This document shows positions 32,196 through 41,591 of a DNA stretch of 46,424 nt, in pieces (the stretch's first letter is position 1; every line of letters starts with the position of its first letter). This stretch comes from JALYSX01 sp036510515. Its GTDB lineage: Bacteria > Vulcanimicrobiota > Vulcanimicrobiia > Vulcanimicrobiales > Vulcanimicrobiaceae. The DNA lies in the NCBI GenBank assembly GCA_036510515.1, contig DATCDS010000155.1, positions 1 to 46,424 of the forward strand. The letters run 5' to 3'. The notes below the pieces were generated by a model. It had not been told where the DNA came from and ran no database searches. It was given only the letters and a program-made list of their open reading frames with translations. The position numbers and the translations under genes were made by a program.

Positions 32196-33422
32196 ATGTC
32201 ACGCAACGTAGACATCAACACAGGCCTTTCGGTCGCGATCGTCTGTATCGCGCCGTTGCGCCGCACTGCGATTCTTGGTGGCACGTACTCGGCCGTTCTT
32301 GGCGATGCCTTGTACGACACCGGAACGAATGTCGAGCTTTGGACTAAACGGAGCGCGGAAGCGACTGCGGACCTCGACGTACCCGTGAGGCAAGTTTGGC
32401 GTTCCGGCGCCCTGGCGTGGCTCGATATTGTGAGAGCGGTGCTCGCACGTCGACCACGGATAGTTCATCTCCAACACTACTTCTTTCTCTTCGGCAACGG
32501 CGCTGGCGGGGAACTCGCTACGTTACTGCTTTTGCTTTGTTTGCCATTGCTGAGAACTCGCGTCGTCGTCACATTGCACGACGTGCCCGGCAAGGCGCAA
32601 ATAACGCCTGCCTACATAAAGCTCCACAAGTACAACTATCCGGCTCTCTTTGTTCTAGCTGGAATTACAACGTTGATGTACTTGCTCGGAAGCGTCGCTA
32701 GCCAAATCATCGTCCACAACGAGCTCTTCGCTGGCCGCCTTGTCGATTTCGGCGTCGATCCCCTCAAAATCAACATAATCCCGCATATGCCGCTGCCCTC
32801 GAACTCCATAGATCGAGCGACCGCCCGAAGAGCGCTCGGACTAGACGAAGCCGGGCATATCGTACTATTCTTTGGATATGCGACCGGGTATAAGGGAATA
32901 GAACAGCTGCTGGGCGCTTTTGAAATCCTTGAAACGCGCGGCTCGACCGTGCGGTTGTTATTGGGTGCGGGCGTACATCCTAAGATGGGAAACGCAGCCG
33001 AATACGCGGAGTACTACTCGGCGATGGAATCCAGAGCTCGCGCGATTCCCCTGGTAAAACCCGTTGGCTTTATCGATCCCGCGGATCTAGATACGTACAT
33101 TTCGGCAGCAGACCTGGGGGTATTGCCGTATGTTGAGTATCATGGCGCCAGCGGTCCCTTATACTTCTATCTGTCGCACGAGCGCCCGGTCTTGATGTCA
33201 ACGCAAATATCGGAACACACACCAGGAACCGTAAGCGGGGTTTTTGAGGTCTCACCAACAGAGATCGCGGCAACGATTTCGCGCTTCTTTGAGGACGAGC
33301 CATTTCGCGAAAGCGTCTGCCGCGAATCCGCCGATTTGCGCGGCGCGTTGCTTTCCGACAACTACTTGGCGCTAACGCGCGAAGTCTACGGCAAGGCAAC
33401 GAGGGGGACGCGGTTCGCATGA
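32196..33422 (+). CDS. Glycosyltransferase, GT4/GT-B-like
   Basis: About 408 residues. GT-B features are present: an N-terminal acceptor domain with RPRIVHLQHYFFLF and VVTLHDVPGKAQITP, and a donor domain with VLFFGYATGYKGIEQLLGAF, followed by ADLGVLPYVEYHGASGPLYF where the E-x7-E-like region of GT4 is expected. The start at ATG 32196 was chosen because earlier in-frame codons lie in the previous gene. Its stop overlaps the next start by 4 nt (ATGA). Codon use is more A/T-rich than in the metabolic genes to the left. Specific sugar not inferable. Confidence 0.85.
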   Translation: MSRNVDINTGLSVAIVCIAPLRRTAILGGTYSAVLGDALYDTGTNVELWTKRSAEATADLDVPVRQVWRSGALAWLDIVRAVLARRPRIVHLQHYFFLFGNGAGGELATLLLLLCLPLLRTRVVVTLHDVPGKAQITPAYIKLHKYNYPALFVLAGITTLMYLLGSVASQIIVHNELFAGRLVDFGVDPLKINIIPHMPLPSNSIDRATARRALGLDEAGHIVLFFGYATGYKGIEQLLGAFEILETRGSTVRLLLGAGVHPKMGNAAEYAEYYSAMESRARAIPLVKPVGFIDPADLDTYISAADLGVLPYVEYHGASGPLYFYLSHERPVLMSTQISEHTPGTVSGVFEVSPTEIAATISRFFEDEPFRESVCRESADLRGALLSDNYLALTREVYGKATRGTRFA

Positions 33423-36400
33423 GTAAGCGCAACCTTCTGAGGCTCGTCGGAACGCTTCTCGTCTTGGGGACGCTCCTTTTCCTATTTCGGCGTTACTTCG
33501 ATCAGAACGGCCTTTTGTATGGCGACTCGAACCTGCAGTGGGACCGGTCGCTGCTAGATGCGGCACTCGCGCAGCTTGCTCATTCGTGGGCACCTGTTTT
33601 CGGCGGAGGTCGCACGTCCATCGTTATCAATTATACGACGGCGGCGTTGACGCTGCTGCAAGAAGCCGTCTCGTTCATGGGGATCCCGTTTTCCACGGTC
33701 TTGGTCTACCCGGTGGTGCTCGCCGTCGCGTATGCTGGATGCTGGATAGCGGCACGTAAGATATCCGGCGGCGTCGCGTCGGCGCACGCCGTTGCAATCT
33801 TCTTCGTCGGTAATCCGTGGATTTGGGACCGGGTCCTCCTCGGCCACATCCTAATTATCGCCGCGGTCTCTGTGACTCCGTGGATATTGGCCACAATCGT
33901 TTACCGCGACAGCCTGCGCTACGCGTTCGCCCCACTACTTTTCGCGGAGTGCGGGATCATGCTGCTTTGCGATACGCGGACGTCATACATGGTCTTCGTC
34001 GGGCTCGTCGTTATCGCGATATGCTGGCTGGTTTCATCGCTGCGACGTCATCGACCGGCGCAAGCCGTCCAGGGGGGGGCGATGATCGTGGCGCCCATCG
34101 TTGCTCTGCTCCTCAACGCATGGTGGACGCTGCCGTTCCTGCAGCTGGCTGGAATCGATCCCGTGCGGCCGTTTTTCCCGCCACTCGAAGACGTGTTGAG
34201 CTATAGCCGTTACTCCGATTTCGCTCACAACATCGTCTTTTCCGGGTCGTTCCTGCATTTCTCGTGGGATCGCACGGCGGCGAACGGTCCGCTATCGTTC
34301 GTCCCTTGGTACGTCGCAATGCTCGTCGTTCTGCTTGCGGCGTTCTTTACGCGGGTCGCTTCACGGACGATCGACGTCGTTCTGCACCTCGGTATCGTTG
34401 CTTCGCTCTTGATCAGTATGGGAACAGCGCTGGTGCCAGTCGGCGCGGCACTGTGGCTCTACGCGCACGTGCCGATGTCTGAGTTCTTTCGCGATCCCAA
34501 CAAGCTGGCATTTATCGCAATCCTCTGCATCGTTCCCTTACTGAGCATCCGACTCGGGACGGCATCGCCTGGGTGGCGCGTCGCTATAATGGCGGTGATA
34601 GTTGTCGCGGTTCTGCCGACATTCAGCGGCGATCTACGAACTACCGACGGCACCGGTCTGCAATCGTTTATCGAGCGAAGCAGTTTTGTGGATGTCCTGA
34701 ACTACGTCAGCTCTCAGCATGGTTTCCCCAACTTTCGCGTCGGTCTGATCCCGCCGTGGACTGCCGAGGTCTCGCTCGGGCCCGGGCAGCACCCGGTCGC
34801 GGAGCCTTTTGTGTTTCAGTATAAGGTTCCGACGATGGATGCCAAATTGATCAACGTCGCTAGCGACATGAATATGAGCGCCTGGCGCGTGTTCGAGGAC
34901 CTCTATACGGGCAACGACATAAATCCCGACCGCAATCTCGCGCGCCTGGGCATCAAATACCTCATTTGGGACGACTCGACGACGCTTTCTTTGGGTGCGG
35001 CGAATACTCCGTTCTTCAATGTCGCCGACTCCGTCGTAAGGAGTGCGGTGCAATCGACGGGCTTCAAGGAGGTTTATCGATCCGGCTCGCTGCACGTGCT
35101 AGAAAATCCCGCGTTCGAGTCGCTCGTGCGCGGTTTAGCCGGCCCGGTGATCGACGGAGCCGTGCCCGAACGACTGTGGGCGGTCCTCCCGTCATCCGCA
35201 ATCGGCGATTCGGTCGAAGCCGTCGATTCCCGCCATCGCAATTGGCCGTTTCCGACGATCGGCATCGGCCGAAGTATGCTCGACGCATGCCTATCCCGAG
35301 CCTCACGGTACGGCGCGATTCTCGCGTACGATCGCGTGACCGCCCACGCGGATTGGAAGACCTATTGGGTTGACAGCGACTACCTTCAGCAAGGAACCGG
35401 CGATGCCGTACTCAGTCGATTGCTCGCAGATTATCCGCTACCGTATGCGTTCACCGAGTCAAATGCGACGATTTCCTTCGCGATCGATGTCCCGCGCGGC
35501 GCGCGGATCGCAGTGGAGGGCGGGCAACTAGCCGCAGGTGGTCGCGTGGACTATGCGATCGACCAAGGGCCCTGGAAACCGCTGGCATTGCCTGCCGGCG
35601 TCTTAGGGTGGGCGGAACTCGATGCCGTCTCTCCAGGCCGCCACCAAATGGTGATCCGCGGCAGCCGCGTCGGCACCGTATTGCGCGAAGTGAGGGTCGA
35701 AATGCACAGAGGCTGTACCGGTGCATATCTGGCCGAGCAGTCGCTCCCCGCGACGCCACCCGCCGGTACGGAGTGGATCGTTCCTTCGCCGTTCAGCAGT
35801 CTCGTGCTGACCGAAAACCAGGGTAAATTCTCATACACGGCGCGGAATATTTCGCTCAACGTCGCCGCCGTTTCCAAACAATTTGACGCGAGCGCTTCGA
35901 TTGACGGCCCGGGAGCAGACGGAGTCCTCCTGGACCACTTGACCACACCGATCGACGAATCGTTTAACGTGCTCCTCGGCTACCATCGCGTCGAATTCTT
36001 TGCCAAGGGCGCCCCGGTTGCGGCATCGGCTTGGACTCACCTTTTTAACGGCAATCCGACCGGCGAATCGCCGACGGCGGATTTCCACTTCAATGCACGT
36101 TATTCTGAGGAGGGTGCATTTACCATCCTGTCCGGCATAGCTCCCGGCTCGACCGTGTTATTGCGGTTGCCCTTCACTGGAACGGGCACGAGGGCCGAGG
36201 TTATCGTCTATCAGGGCCAATCCATCTTGGCGCGCTACGCCCTTTCATCGACCGGCTCGTACCTCACTATGCCGGCTTACGGCGACAATATTAAGGTTGT
36301 CGTGCGCCGAGAGCGCGCCGCGGGCCGACTTGTTTTGGGACCGCCGCGGGCGTTCTCCGGCGTGCCCTTGGGAGACGCCGTCTTGGATCTGTCCGACCGC

Positions 36401-37147
36401 GCCGCACGCGTTACGGGTCGCCATCTAGACTATACGCATCGCAACCAAGGCAGTACCCGCCTTAGTTTATTCGACGACAACCGAGCGCTGGTCCCGACGG
36501 GAAGCTTCGATGCGTATGCCGCCGTACGTGGCGCGCAAGGAGAGCTCGCATATTCCGGCTTGAGAAGTAGTATCAATACGCGATGCACCGTCACGATCAT
36601 TTATGAGACCGCGGGTGGTCCCATCACTCGCGCCATCGCAGACCTGGACCTCGGCAGGGACGCGGTCGACGGGGGAATCCCCGTACCGATCTTGCCTCGC
36701 ACCACCGCTTTCTTACCGCGCTTTTCGTGCGAGGACGAACATGCGATCCTCGGCCTCACATCCGCCACCTTGAGCTTTACGGCGAGGCCCGAGATGGGGA
36801 TGGTATTCACCATTCCGCCAACAACCCGTGCCATCACGAAACCTGCGACAATACCGTACGTCGACGTGTCGTCGGAAGAGTTTCGAGTTCTCGGCCACCC
36901 ATCCAACCTTGTTTCCGTTTCCAGCTACGATCCGGCCTGGCAGTTCGGCGACAACGAACACTTCATCGTTAACGGATCGGAAAATGGTTGGATAGACTCC
37001 GGAGGCGACCGCATCGACTACACAATCCAGCCCCAATACATCAAAGACATCCGCATCTCGCTGTGGCTATGGCTGCTGCTCGCTCTGTCTTTGCTTGCAG
37101 CGCTAATGGCGAACCGCCTCCAAATTGCAAGCCGCTCTCCTGAATAA
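33419..37147 (+). CDS. Very large multi-spanning GT-C/AftD-like membrane protein
   Basis: 1242 residues. The first half has about a dozen transmembrane helices; after the first helix come an acidic extracytoplasmic loop (YGDSNLQWDRSLLDAAL) and GHILIIAAVSVTPWILA, a pattern seen in AftD (DUF3367)-like and other lipid-phosphosugar-dependent GT-C proteins. Residues from about 430 to 1210 are extracytoplasmic and beta-rich, perhaps several carbohydrate-binding-like modules. One last helix (WLWLLLALSLLAALMA) anchors the C-terminus. It probably acts on polyprenyl-linked sugars or exported glycan. The 723-residue protein at 41592-43763 has a similar N-terminal half. Family assignment is by pattern only. 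Confidence 0.75.
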   Translation: MSKRNLLRLVGTLLVLGTLLFLFRRYFDQNGLLYGDSNLQWDRSLLDAALAQLAHSWAPVFGGGRTSIVINYTTAALTLLQEAVSFMGIPFSTVLVYPVVLAVAYAGCWIAARKISGGVASAHAVAIFFVGNPWIWDRVLLGHILIIAAVSVTPWILATIVYRDSLRYAFAPLLFAECGIMLLCDTRTSYMVFVGLVVIAICWLVSSLRRHRPAQAVQGGAMIVAPIVALLLNAWWTLPFLQLAGIDPVRPFFPPLEDVLSYSRYSDFAHNIVFSGSFLHFSWDRTAANGPLSFVPWYVAMLVVLLAAFFTRVASRTIDVVLHLGIVASLLISMGTALVPVGAALWLYAHVPMSEFFRDPNKLAFIAILCIVPLLSIRLGTASPGWRVAIMAVIVVAVLPTFSGDLRTTDGTGLQSFIERSSFVDVLNYVSSQHGFPNFRVGLIPPWTAEVSLGPGQHPVAEPFVFQYKVPTMDAKLINVASDMNMSAWRVFEDLYTGNDINPDRNLARLGIKYLIWDDSTTLSLGAANTPFFNVADSVVRSAVQSTGFKEVYRSGSLHVLENPAFESLVRGLAGPVIDGAVPERLWAVLPSSAIGDSVEAVDSRHRNWPFPTIGIGRSMLDACLSRASRYGAILAYDRVTAHADWKTYWVDSDYLQQGTGDAVLSRLLADYPLPYAFTESNATISFAIDVPRGARIAVEGGQLAAGGRVDYAIDQGPWKPLALPAGVLGWAELDAVSPGRHQMVIRGSRVGTVLREVRVEMHRGCTGAYLAEQSLPATPPAGTEWIVPSPFSSLVLTENQGKFSYTARNISLNVAAVSKQFDASASIDGPGADGVLLDHLTTPIDESFNVLLGYHRVEFFAKGAPVAASAWTHLFNGNPTGESPTADFHFNARYSEEGAFTILSGIAPGSTVLLRLPFTGTGTRAEVIVYQGQSILARYALSSTGSYLTMPAYGDNIKVVVRRERAAGRLVLGPPRAFSGVPLGDAVLDLSDRAARVTGRHLDYTHRNQGSTRLSLFDDNRALVPTGSFDAYAAVRGAQGELAYSGLRSSINTRCTVTIIYETAGGPITRAIADLDLGRDAVDGGIPVPILPRTTAFLPRFSCEDEHAILGLTSATLSFTARPEMGMVFTIPPTTRAITKPATIPYVDVSSEEFRVLGHPSNLVSVSSYDPAWQFGDNEHFIVNGSENGWIDSGGDRIDYTIQPQYIKDIRISLWLWLLLALSLLAALMANRLQIASRSPE

Positions 37148-38279
37148 ATCACCCGACTGCGGACTACGCATCTGTTGCATCTCGCCGAGCTACCTGCCGC
37201 GAGTTGGCGGTGGAGAGAAATACGCGCACCGTTTGAATGCGGCCCTGGTACGGCGCGGCATCGCGGTGCACGTACTAACCTCGGTGCCGAATTGCCGCGG
37301 GAGGCGAGTTCAGGACGGAGTAAGTATCGAGTACGCTCGGGCTCTTCATCTCGTCGGCTTTCCATGGTTTAATCCGGCCGCTCTGTTGCGCACCATCCGC
37401 GAGCAGCGCCCCCACGCCGTTATCGCCTACGGACCCAGTCCCTACGACCCGATCGTCGCAATCATCTTAAGGCTGCTACGGATTCCCTTTCTCCAGATTT
37501 ATCATGCTGACTTCAACGACCGTGGTCCGGCTACGCGCGTCGTTACTTGGTTGCACAATCTCGTGGCATTGCGTCTTGCTTCAGCGATTATTTGCACGAA
37601 TCAGCGCATGCTACTTGCCCTAGAGCGCCGCGGATTCGTGAGCCGCACGATCGCGGCCACACCCGGGGTTGACGATATTTTCTTCTCCAAGGCTCCTCTC
37701 GAAACGACCCGCGAAAGAGCGCTGCTGTTCGTCGGTGCGCTCGATGAAGGGCACAAATACAAGCGCCTGGATATTCTGCTGACCGCCGTCTCGGAGCTGC
37801 GTCGGGACGGCGGCACGGTCATCCTACGAGTGGTCGGCGATGGAAATCGTCGCGTCCATTTCGAAGAGCTTACTAAGGAAATGGGTCTCACCGGCTGCGT
37901 TGAATTCCTAGGGGGTATCGGCGATGCGGATCTCGCCCTTCAATACGCGGCGAGCAGCGCGTTGGTTCTTCCATCGCCAACGACGCAGGAAGGCTTTGGG
38001 CTAGTTTGCCTTGAGGCGATGGCGGCGGGGCTACCCGTAGTTTGCAGCCAAAATGCGGGCGCCGCCCAGATCGTGCGCGATGCTCCCGCAGGCGCCCTCT
38101 GGGACGGGGCCAATATCGACGATCTCAAGATCGCCATCGTCAAAGCGAAGAGCGCTACGCCGAAGGAACGCGCGGAATTACGGATGTACGCACGTGCTTA
38201 CGACTGGGACGCAATGTGCGAGCAACTCCTTACCGATCTTGCGACACTCTTGCCGCAAATATCTCTCAGAGACCGCTAA
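37125..38279 (+). CDS. Glycosyltransferase family 4
   Basis: About 384 residues with GT4 architecture. CISPSYLPRVGGGEKYAHRL is the N-terminal Gly-rich loop, and IAYGPSPYDPIVAII and IYHADFNDRGPATRV belong to the acceptor domain. LLFVGALDEGHKYKRLDILL opens the donor domain, and PSPTTQEGFGLVCLEAMAAG holds the E-x7-E motif. The TTG at 37125 is the likely start although it overlaps the previous gene by 23 nt; no ATG or GTG lies close downstream. It ends tail-to-tail with the opposing methyltransferase, sharing 3 nt. Confidence 0.9.
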   Translation: MQAALLNKSPDCGLRICCISPSYLPRVGGGEKYAHRLNAALVRRGIAVHVLTSVPNCRGRRVQDGVSIEYARALHLVGFPWFNPAALLRTIREQRPHAVIAYGPSPYDPIVAIILRLLRIPFLQIYHADFNDRGPATRVVTWLHNLVALRLASAIICTNQRMLLALERRGFVSRTIAATPGVDDIFFSKAPLETTRERALLFVGALDEGHKYKRLDILLTAVSELRRDGGTVILRVVGDGNRRVHFEELTKEMGLTGCVEFLGGIGDADLALQYAASSALVLPSPTTQEGFGLVCLEAMAAGLPVVCSQNAGAAQIVRDAPAGALWDGANIDDLKIAIVKAKSATPKERAELRMYARAYDWDAMCEQLLTDLATLLPQISLRDR

Positions 38280-39064
38280 CCGTTGCCGTGAGAAATCCGG
38301 GGCGGGACGGGGCGCCGCGCGATTCCTATCAGCCCTTCGGTCCAATCGAGTTCTTGCAGCGATGTCAGCAGCATTCGTGGCAACAGGCCAAATAAGCGCG
38401 GGAAGTTGCAGACGTAGTGCGTCTTTGTAATTTCCACTTCTTCGAACCCTAAGCGCAAGATGGCGTAGAGGTCGTACCACGGATAGTTTTGCACGTGCGT
38501 AAAATCGCGCACGATTCCACCGGGGACGAGAGGGTTGGGGACGCTCGTAAGCATGAACGCGCCCGGCGCTAGGATTCCTCCGAGCGGCGCGAGGAACTGT
38601 GCATAAAATACCTCCGCAGGCATGTGCTCGATCACTTCGCTCGCTATAACCACATCGATGGGCCCGTCGACCTCATCGAGGCGGGCGACGCGCCTGTACG
38701 GCCCAGAGACGTGCGGGTCGAGCTCCATGCCGTAATAGGCTTGCACGATGTCTGGAAACCGACGCTGCAATAACGCTGCAAGCACACCTCGCCCGGGTCC
38801 AATCTCGAGCACGCGCACGGGGACGCGCAACCGCGAAAACTCAAGAAGTGCAATCTGCGCTATCGGTGGGTAGTCGCTTATGATCATTGGCCCCAGGCGC
38901 GCGGACTTATATGGCTCGACGCTTCCAATAGCCGGGAAGTACACCTTGGCTGGCGGCCCGCCGGTCTGCGGGTAGGGCAAGCGGCCGTAACGCTCCAGCG
39001 CTTCGCCCCGAAGGGCATGTAGTTCGTGATACCGTTCGTGCAGCGTGCTTTCGCTCGTCTCCAC
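38276..39064 (-). CDS. Class I SAM-dependent methyltransferase
   Basis: 262 residues. The SAM-binding motif I is VLEIGPGRGVLAALL, followed by the acidic post-I residue in GMELDPH. VVIASEVIEHMPAEVFYAQF is the motif II region of UbiE/Methyltransf-11/12-type enzymes. The substrate is probably a sugar, lipid or glycan intermediate, by location. The start is GTG at 39064 with GGGAAG 6 nt upstream, one nt after the stop of the short FkbM-like fragment. It opposes the plus-strand cluster, so it has its own promoter, or shares one with the fragment. Confidence 0.88.
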   Translation of the reverse strand: METSESTLHERYHELHALRGEALERYGRLPYPQTGGPPAKVYFPAIGSVEPYKSARLGPMIISDYPPIAQIALLEFSRLRVPVRVLEIGPGRGVLAALLQRRFPDIVQAYYGMELDPHVSGPYRRVARLDEVDGPIDVVIASEVIEHMPAEVFYAQFLAPLGGILAPGAFMLTSVPNPLVPGGIVRDFTHVQNYPWYDLYAILRLGFEEVEITKTHYVCNFPRLFGLLPRMLLTSLQELDWTEGLIGIARRPVPPRISHGNG

Positions 39065-39065
39065 G

Positions 39066-39437
39066 CTACGCTTCCCGCCGAAGGAGGAGGTTCTTGGCGT
39101 TGTGCGTTCCCTCTAGCGCGCTCCGCAATACCATCTCGTTCGGCTCCCAAACTCTGCGAAAAAAGAGAGGGAACGCGATCACTTCATCTCGCAAATCGAC
39201 TGTTAACGCCTTACCTCGAACCCGGCTGGTAATGCGATCGCCATGAGCCGCCCGCAGCAGCGCGACCGGAACGTGGGCAAGAAACGCGTCTTCGCCGGCA
39301 CACTTGCGGTAAAGCCCACGCGGAAAATCGATCACGCGCGGCACCTTTGGCAATATGCCAAAAATATCCTGGATACTCCGGACCCTGGCGGGCGCACGTC
39401 GCCGGTCACGCGCAATGCCGTTCATAACGCGTTTCAC
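39066..39437 (-). pseudogene. Truncated FkbM-like methyltransferase fragment
   Basis: A 123-codon frame. Its last third (LTVDLRDEVIAF, then RRVWEPNEMVLRSALEG) looks like the segment that precedes the SAM-binding motif in FkbM-family methyltransferases. The expected motif (like FVDVGANIG) is missing. Instead the frame ends after 13 unrelated residues, and a complete methyltransferase of another family starts at once. I read it as the N-terminal stump of a deleted gene. It could also be a small protein still translated, since its stop and the next start are one nt apart (TAGCGTG). Confidence 0.45.
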
Positions 39438-39740
39438 GGATGTTCTCCGATTCTCCCATCCCCGATCCGAGGTGCCGGCAAGGATAGCCCGCGGGTGTTT
39501 CTGAAGGGACAGGGCCCACTATCGGCCCTTTTTGAAACGATGCCGCAGGGTATCGCGCACGTTGTCACACAATTCTTCGATGAGGCGCCCGCGAGAAATG
39601 AAGTGCGCGCGGAGTGCGGTCGCCTAAGCGGAATAATACTTGCCAACGAATACGTCACGCTGACGTAGAGGCCCTGGCCCAATCACAGCTATCGCCTGTG
39701 AAGGCCGCCCGAGTGTACCGGTCTGGAGGATTAACCGTTC
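39438..39740. other. Non-coding or degenerate gap between divergent genes
   Basis: 303 nt between the FkbM-like fragment and the next plus-strand methyltransferase. A hairpin with a T tract occurs at 39511-39533 and a GGAGG site precedes the following gene. Open frames exist on both strands, but none has a recognisable product or a good start. It may be the decayed remainder of deleted glycan genes. Confidence 0.4.
39511..39533 (+). terminator. Hairpin with T tract (possible rho-independent terminator)
   Basis: AGGGCC, a 7-nt loop and GGCCCT form a perfect 6-bp stem followed by TTTT on the plus strand. No intact plus-strand gene ends nearby (the nearest stops at 38279), so it may be the leftover of a lost gene. 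Confidence 0.4.
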
Positions 39741-40655
39741 GTGAGCGCTCTTAAGAGTCGATACTTCAACCTTCGTCGGCGCCTGCAAGAACATACGCAG
39801 CTACGATATCCGCTCTTGTATGGCTTCTTACGCAAGCTCAGGGGAGAACAATTCCAAGTGCTCTCCCTGGAATATCCCGTCAGTAACGTCATGCCGCGAT
39901 ACGGCTATGGGAAACCGCCATATGCCCCCGTTCTCGATGCCATCGAGGCGTCACGCGGTAGAATTCGCGCTGAATTGGATGAAGTCGTAAGGACATGCGA
40001 GAGACTCCGCGATATCCCCGAACACCGCGGCCGAGACTCTCGAAAACTCTTTTGGAGAAACGGATGGTTTTCGGGTATCGACGGCATGGTGTTGTATGCA
40101 TTTATTGGGAAGTATCGGCCCGCGACCTACCTCGAGATCGGTTCCGGAAACTCGACCAAATTTGCTCGGCGCGCCGTTGACGACTTCGCATTGTCGACCA
40201 GGATCGTATCCATCGACCCCCATCCGCGCGCCGAAATAGACTCGTTGTGCGACGAGGTAATTCGACTGCCGTTGGAGTCAGTGGACCCGCGCATATTCGG
40301 AATGCTCAAGGCGGGCGATATTCTTTCATTCGACGGTTCGCATAGAAGCTTTATGAACACGGATGTAACGGCGTTCTTCTTGGATATACTGCCGTCGCTG
40401 CCGCCCGGCGTTCTTGTCCAGATACACGATATTTTTCTTCCGAACGATTATGTGCCCGGCACACCATACTTTAACGAGCAGTACCTTCTGGCAACCTACC
40501 TCGTTGCCTACCCGTCCATCGAAATACTGATGCCGAACGCGTTCGTGTGCCGCGATGCCGAACTCAAGAGCCGACCCTTGGCATTGTGGCATAGTTGGAA
40601 TCAAGAGGAGGAGGTTCTTTCCGGTTGCAGCTTCTGGTTTTCGAAGACCGCATAA
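39741..40655 (+). CDS. SAM-dependent methyltransferase-like protein
   Basis: 304 residues. Motif I is YLEIGSGNSTKFARRAV, about residues 130-146, followed by VSIDPHPRAEIDSL with the acidic residue expected to contact SAM ribose. GDILSFDGSHRSFMNTDV and LVQIHDIFLPNDY follow, as in the class I methyltransferase-24 group often found in glycan and secondary-metabolite clusters. The GTG start at 39741 has GGAGG about 11 nt upstream. Basic and aromatic residues fill the first 60 positions. It is the last plus-strand gene before the convergent operon on the right. Confidence 0.82.
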   Translation: MSALKSRYFNLRRRLQEHTQLRYPLLYGFLRKLRGEQFQVLSLEYPVSNVMPRYGYGKPPYAPVLDAIEASRGRIRAELDEVVRTCERLRDIPEHRGRDSRKLFWRNGWFSGIDGMVLYAFIGKYRPATYLEIGSGNSTKFARRAVDDFALSTRIVSIDPHPRAEIDSLCDEVIRLPLESVDPRIFGMLKAGDILSFDGSHRSFMNTDVTAFFLDILPSLPPGVLVQIHDIFLPNDYVPGTPYFNEQYLLATYLVAYPSIEILMPNAFVCRDAELKSRPLALWHSWNQEEEVLSGCSFWFSKTA

Positions 40656-40800
40656 CGAGGAGCGCCTCGAGTCTCAGCGGTTCGCGCATCGCCATCGGGA
40701 GCCGCTGCTGGGCCGGAAACGGGCCGCGACGGATGGGGACCGGGCCAGCTTATCGATATGGGCTGCCTCAGGCGTAGCGTATGCTCTCTTGGCTGCCGCG
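40656..40800. other. Convergent intergenic gap
   Basis: 145 nt between two convergent operons. A terminator would be expected; only short GC-rich hairpins without a T tract are visible. Confidence 0.3.
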
Positions 40801-41577
40801 CTAACGCATCTTGTTTCTCATGGGCAGCATCCGATAGAGTTCGTTTGCAATCCGCGTGCGAATCTTTCCAAATTTGCCTCGCCGCAAGCGAGCGATCGTG
40901 CGGACCGATTCCCAAATCTCGTGCACGCCTATTTTTGATTCACCGGCGGAGCGGTCGCAAAACGCAATCGGCACCTCGGTTACGCGACCGCCTTGATCGA
41001 GGACCTCGCAGAGCAACTCGACCAGCATCGAATAGCCGCGAGAGCGCAGATCGTTCAAGTCGACCTTGCGCAGCATGTCCGTTGAATAGAGGCGAAAACC
41101 CGACGTGCAGTCCTTTATGGGAAGGTCCAGTACCGTCCGCGCCAGGAGATTTGCAATCGCGCTGTTCACGCGTCTGCCGGGCGGCTGATTTGTGTTGCCG
41201 CCGCGCACGTAGCGCGAGCCGATCACGAGATCGGCGTCTCCTAGCGCATCGAACATGGCCGGCAGCATGGCGGGATCGTGAGAATTGTCCGCATCCATCG
41301 TACACACGCCGCGATAGCCGTTGGTTAGCGATTCCCTAAACCCCGCGATGTATGCCGAACCCAGGCCCATTTTCGCGGGACGCTCGATGAGGATCACCCG
41401 ATCGGATTGCCGCATCAGATCGCGCGCCACATCGGCGGTGCCGTCGGGCGACGAGTCGTCGATCACCAGAATGTCGGCGTCGGGCGAGGCGCGCAGCACG
41501 CGGCCCACGATGCGCGAAAGGTTCTCTCGCTCGTTAAACGTGGGCAGGATGACCAGAAACGATCGGTGCTCAGTCAT
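40801..41577 (-). CDS. Polyprenol (dolichol-phosphate mannosyltransferase-like) GT2 glycosyltransferase
   Basis: 258 residues, soluble GT-A enzyme. VILPTFNERENLSRIV opens the fold, DADILVIDDSSPDGTAD follows, and TMDADNSHDP contains the DxD metal site. IGSRYVRGGNTNQ and KDCTSGFRLYS are typical of DPM1/DPMS-like enzymes. It should make polyprenyl-phosphate-mannose (or similar) from GDP-mannose, which is the donor type used by GT-C enzymes such as those encoded nearby. ATG at 41577 gives the family N-terminus (TEHRSFLVILPTFNE); the frame open to 41670 overlaps the upstream gene. Gap to that gene's stop is 14 nt. Confidence 0.93.
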   Translation of the reverse strand: MTEHRSFLVILPTFNERENLSRIVGRVLRASPDADILVIDDSSPDGTADVARDLMRQSDRVILIERPAKMGLGSAYIAGFRESLTNGYRGVCTMDADNSHDPAMLPAMFDALGDADLVIGSRYVRGGNTNQPPGRRVNSAIANLLARTVLDLPIKDCTSGFRLYSTDMLRKVDLNDLRSRGYSMLVELLCEVLDQGGRVTEVPIAFCDRSAGESKIGVHEIWESVRTIARLRRGKFGKIRTRIANELYRMLPMRNKMR

Positions 41578-41591
41578 GTCTTGAGATGCAG

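Noticed and set aside
39243..39668. Plus-strand frame of 141 codons near the FkbM-like stump
   Set aside because: The second half looks somewhat protein-like, but no family is recognised, no good ribosome site is present, and a hairpin with T tract sits inside it. Left as an undefined remnant.
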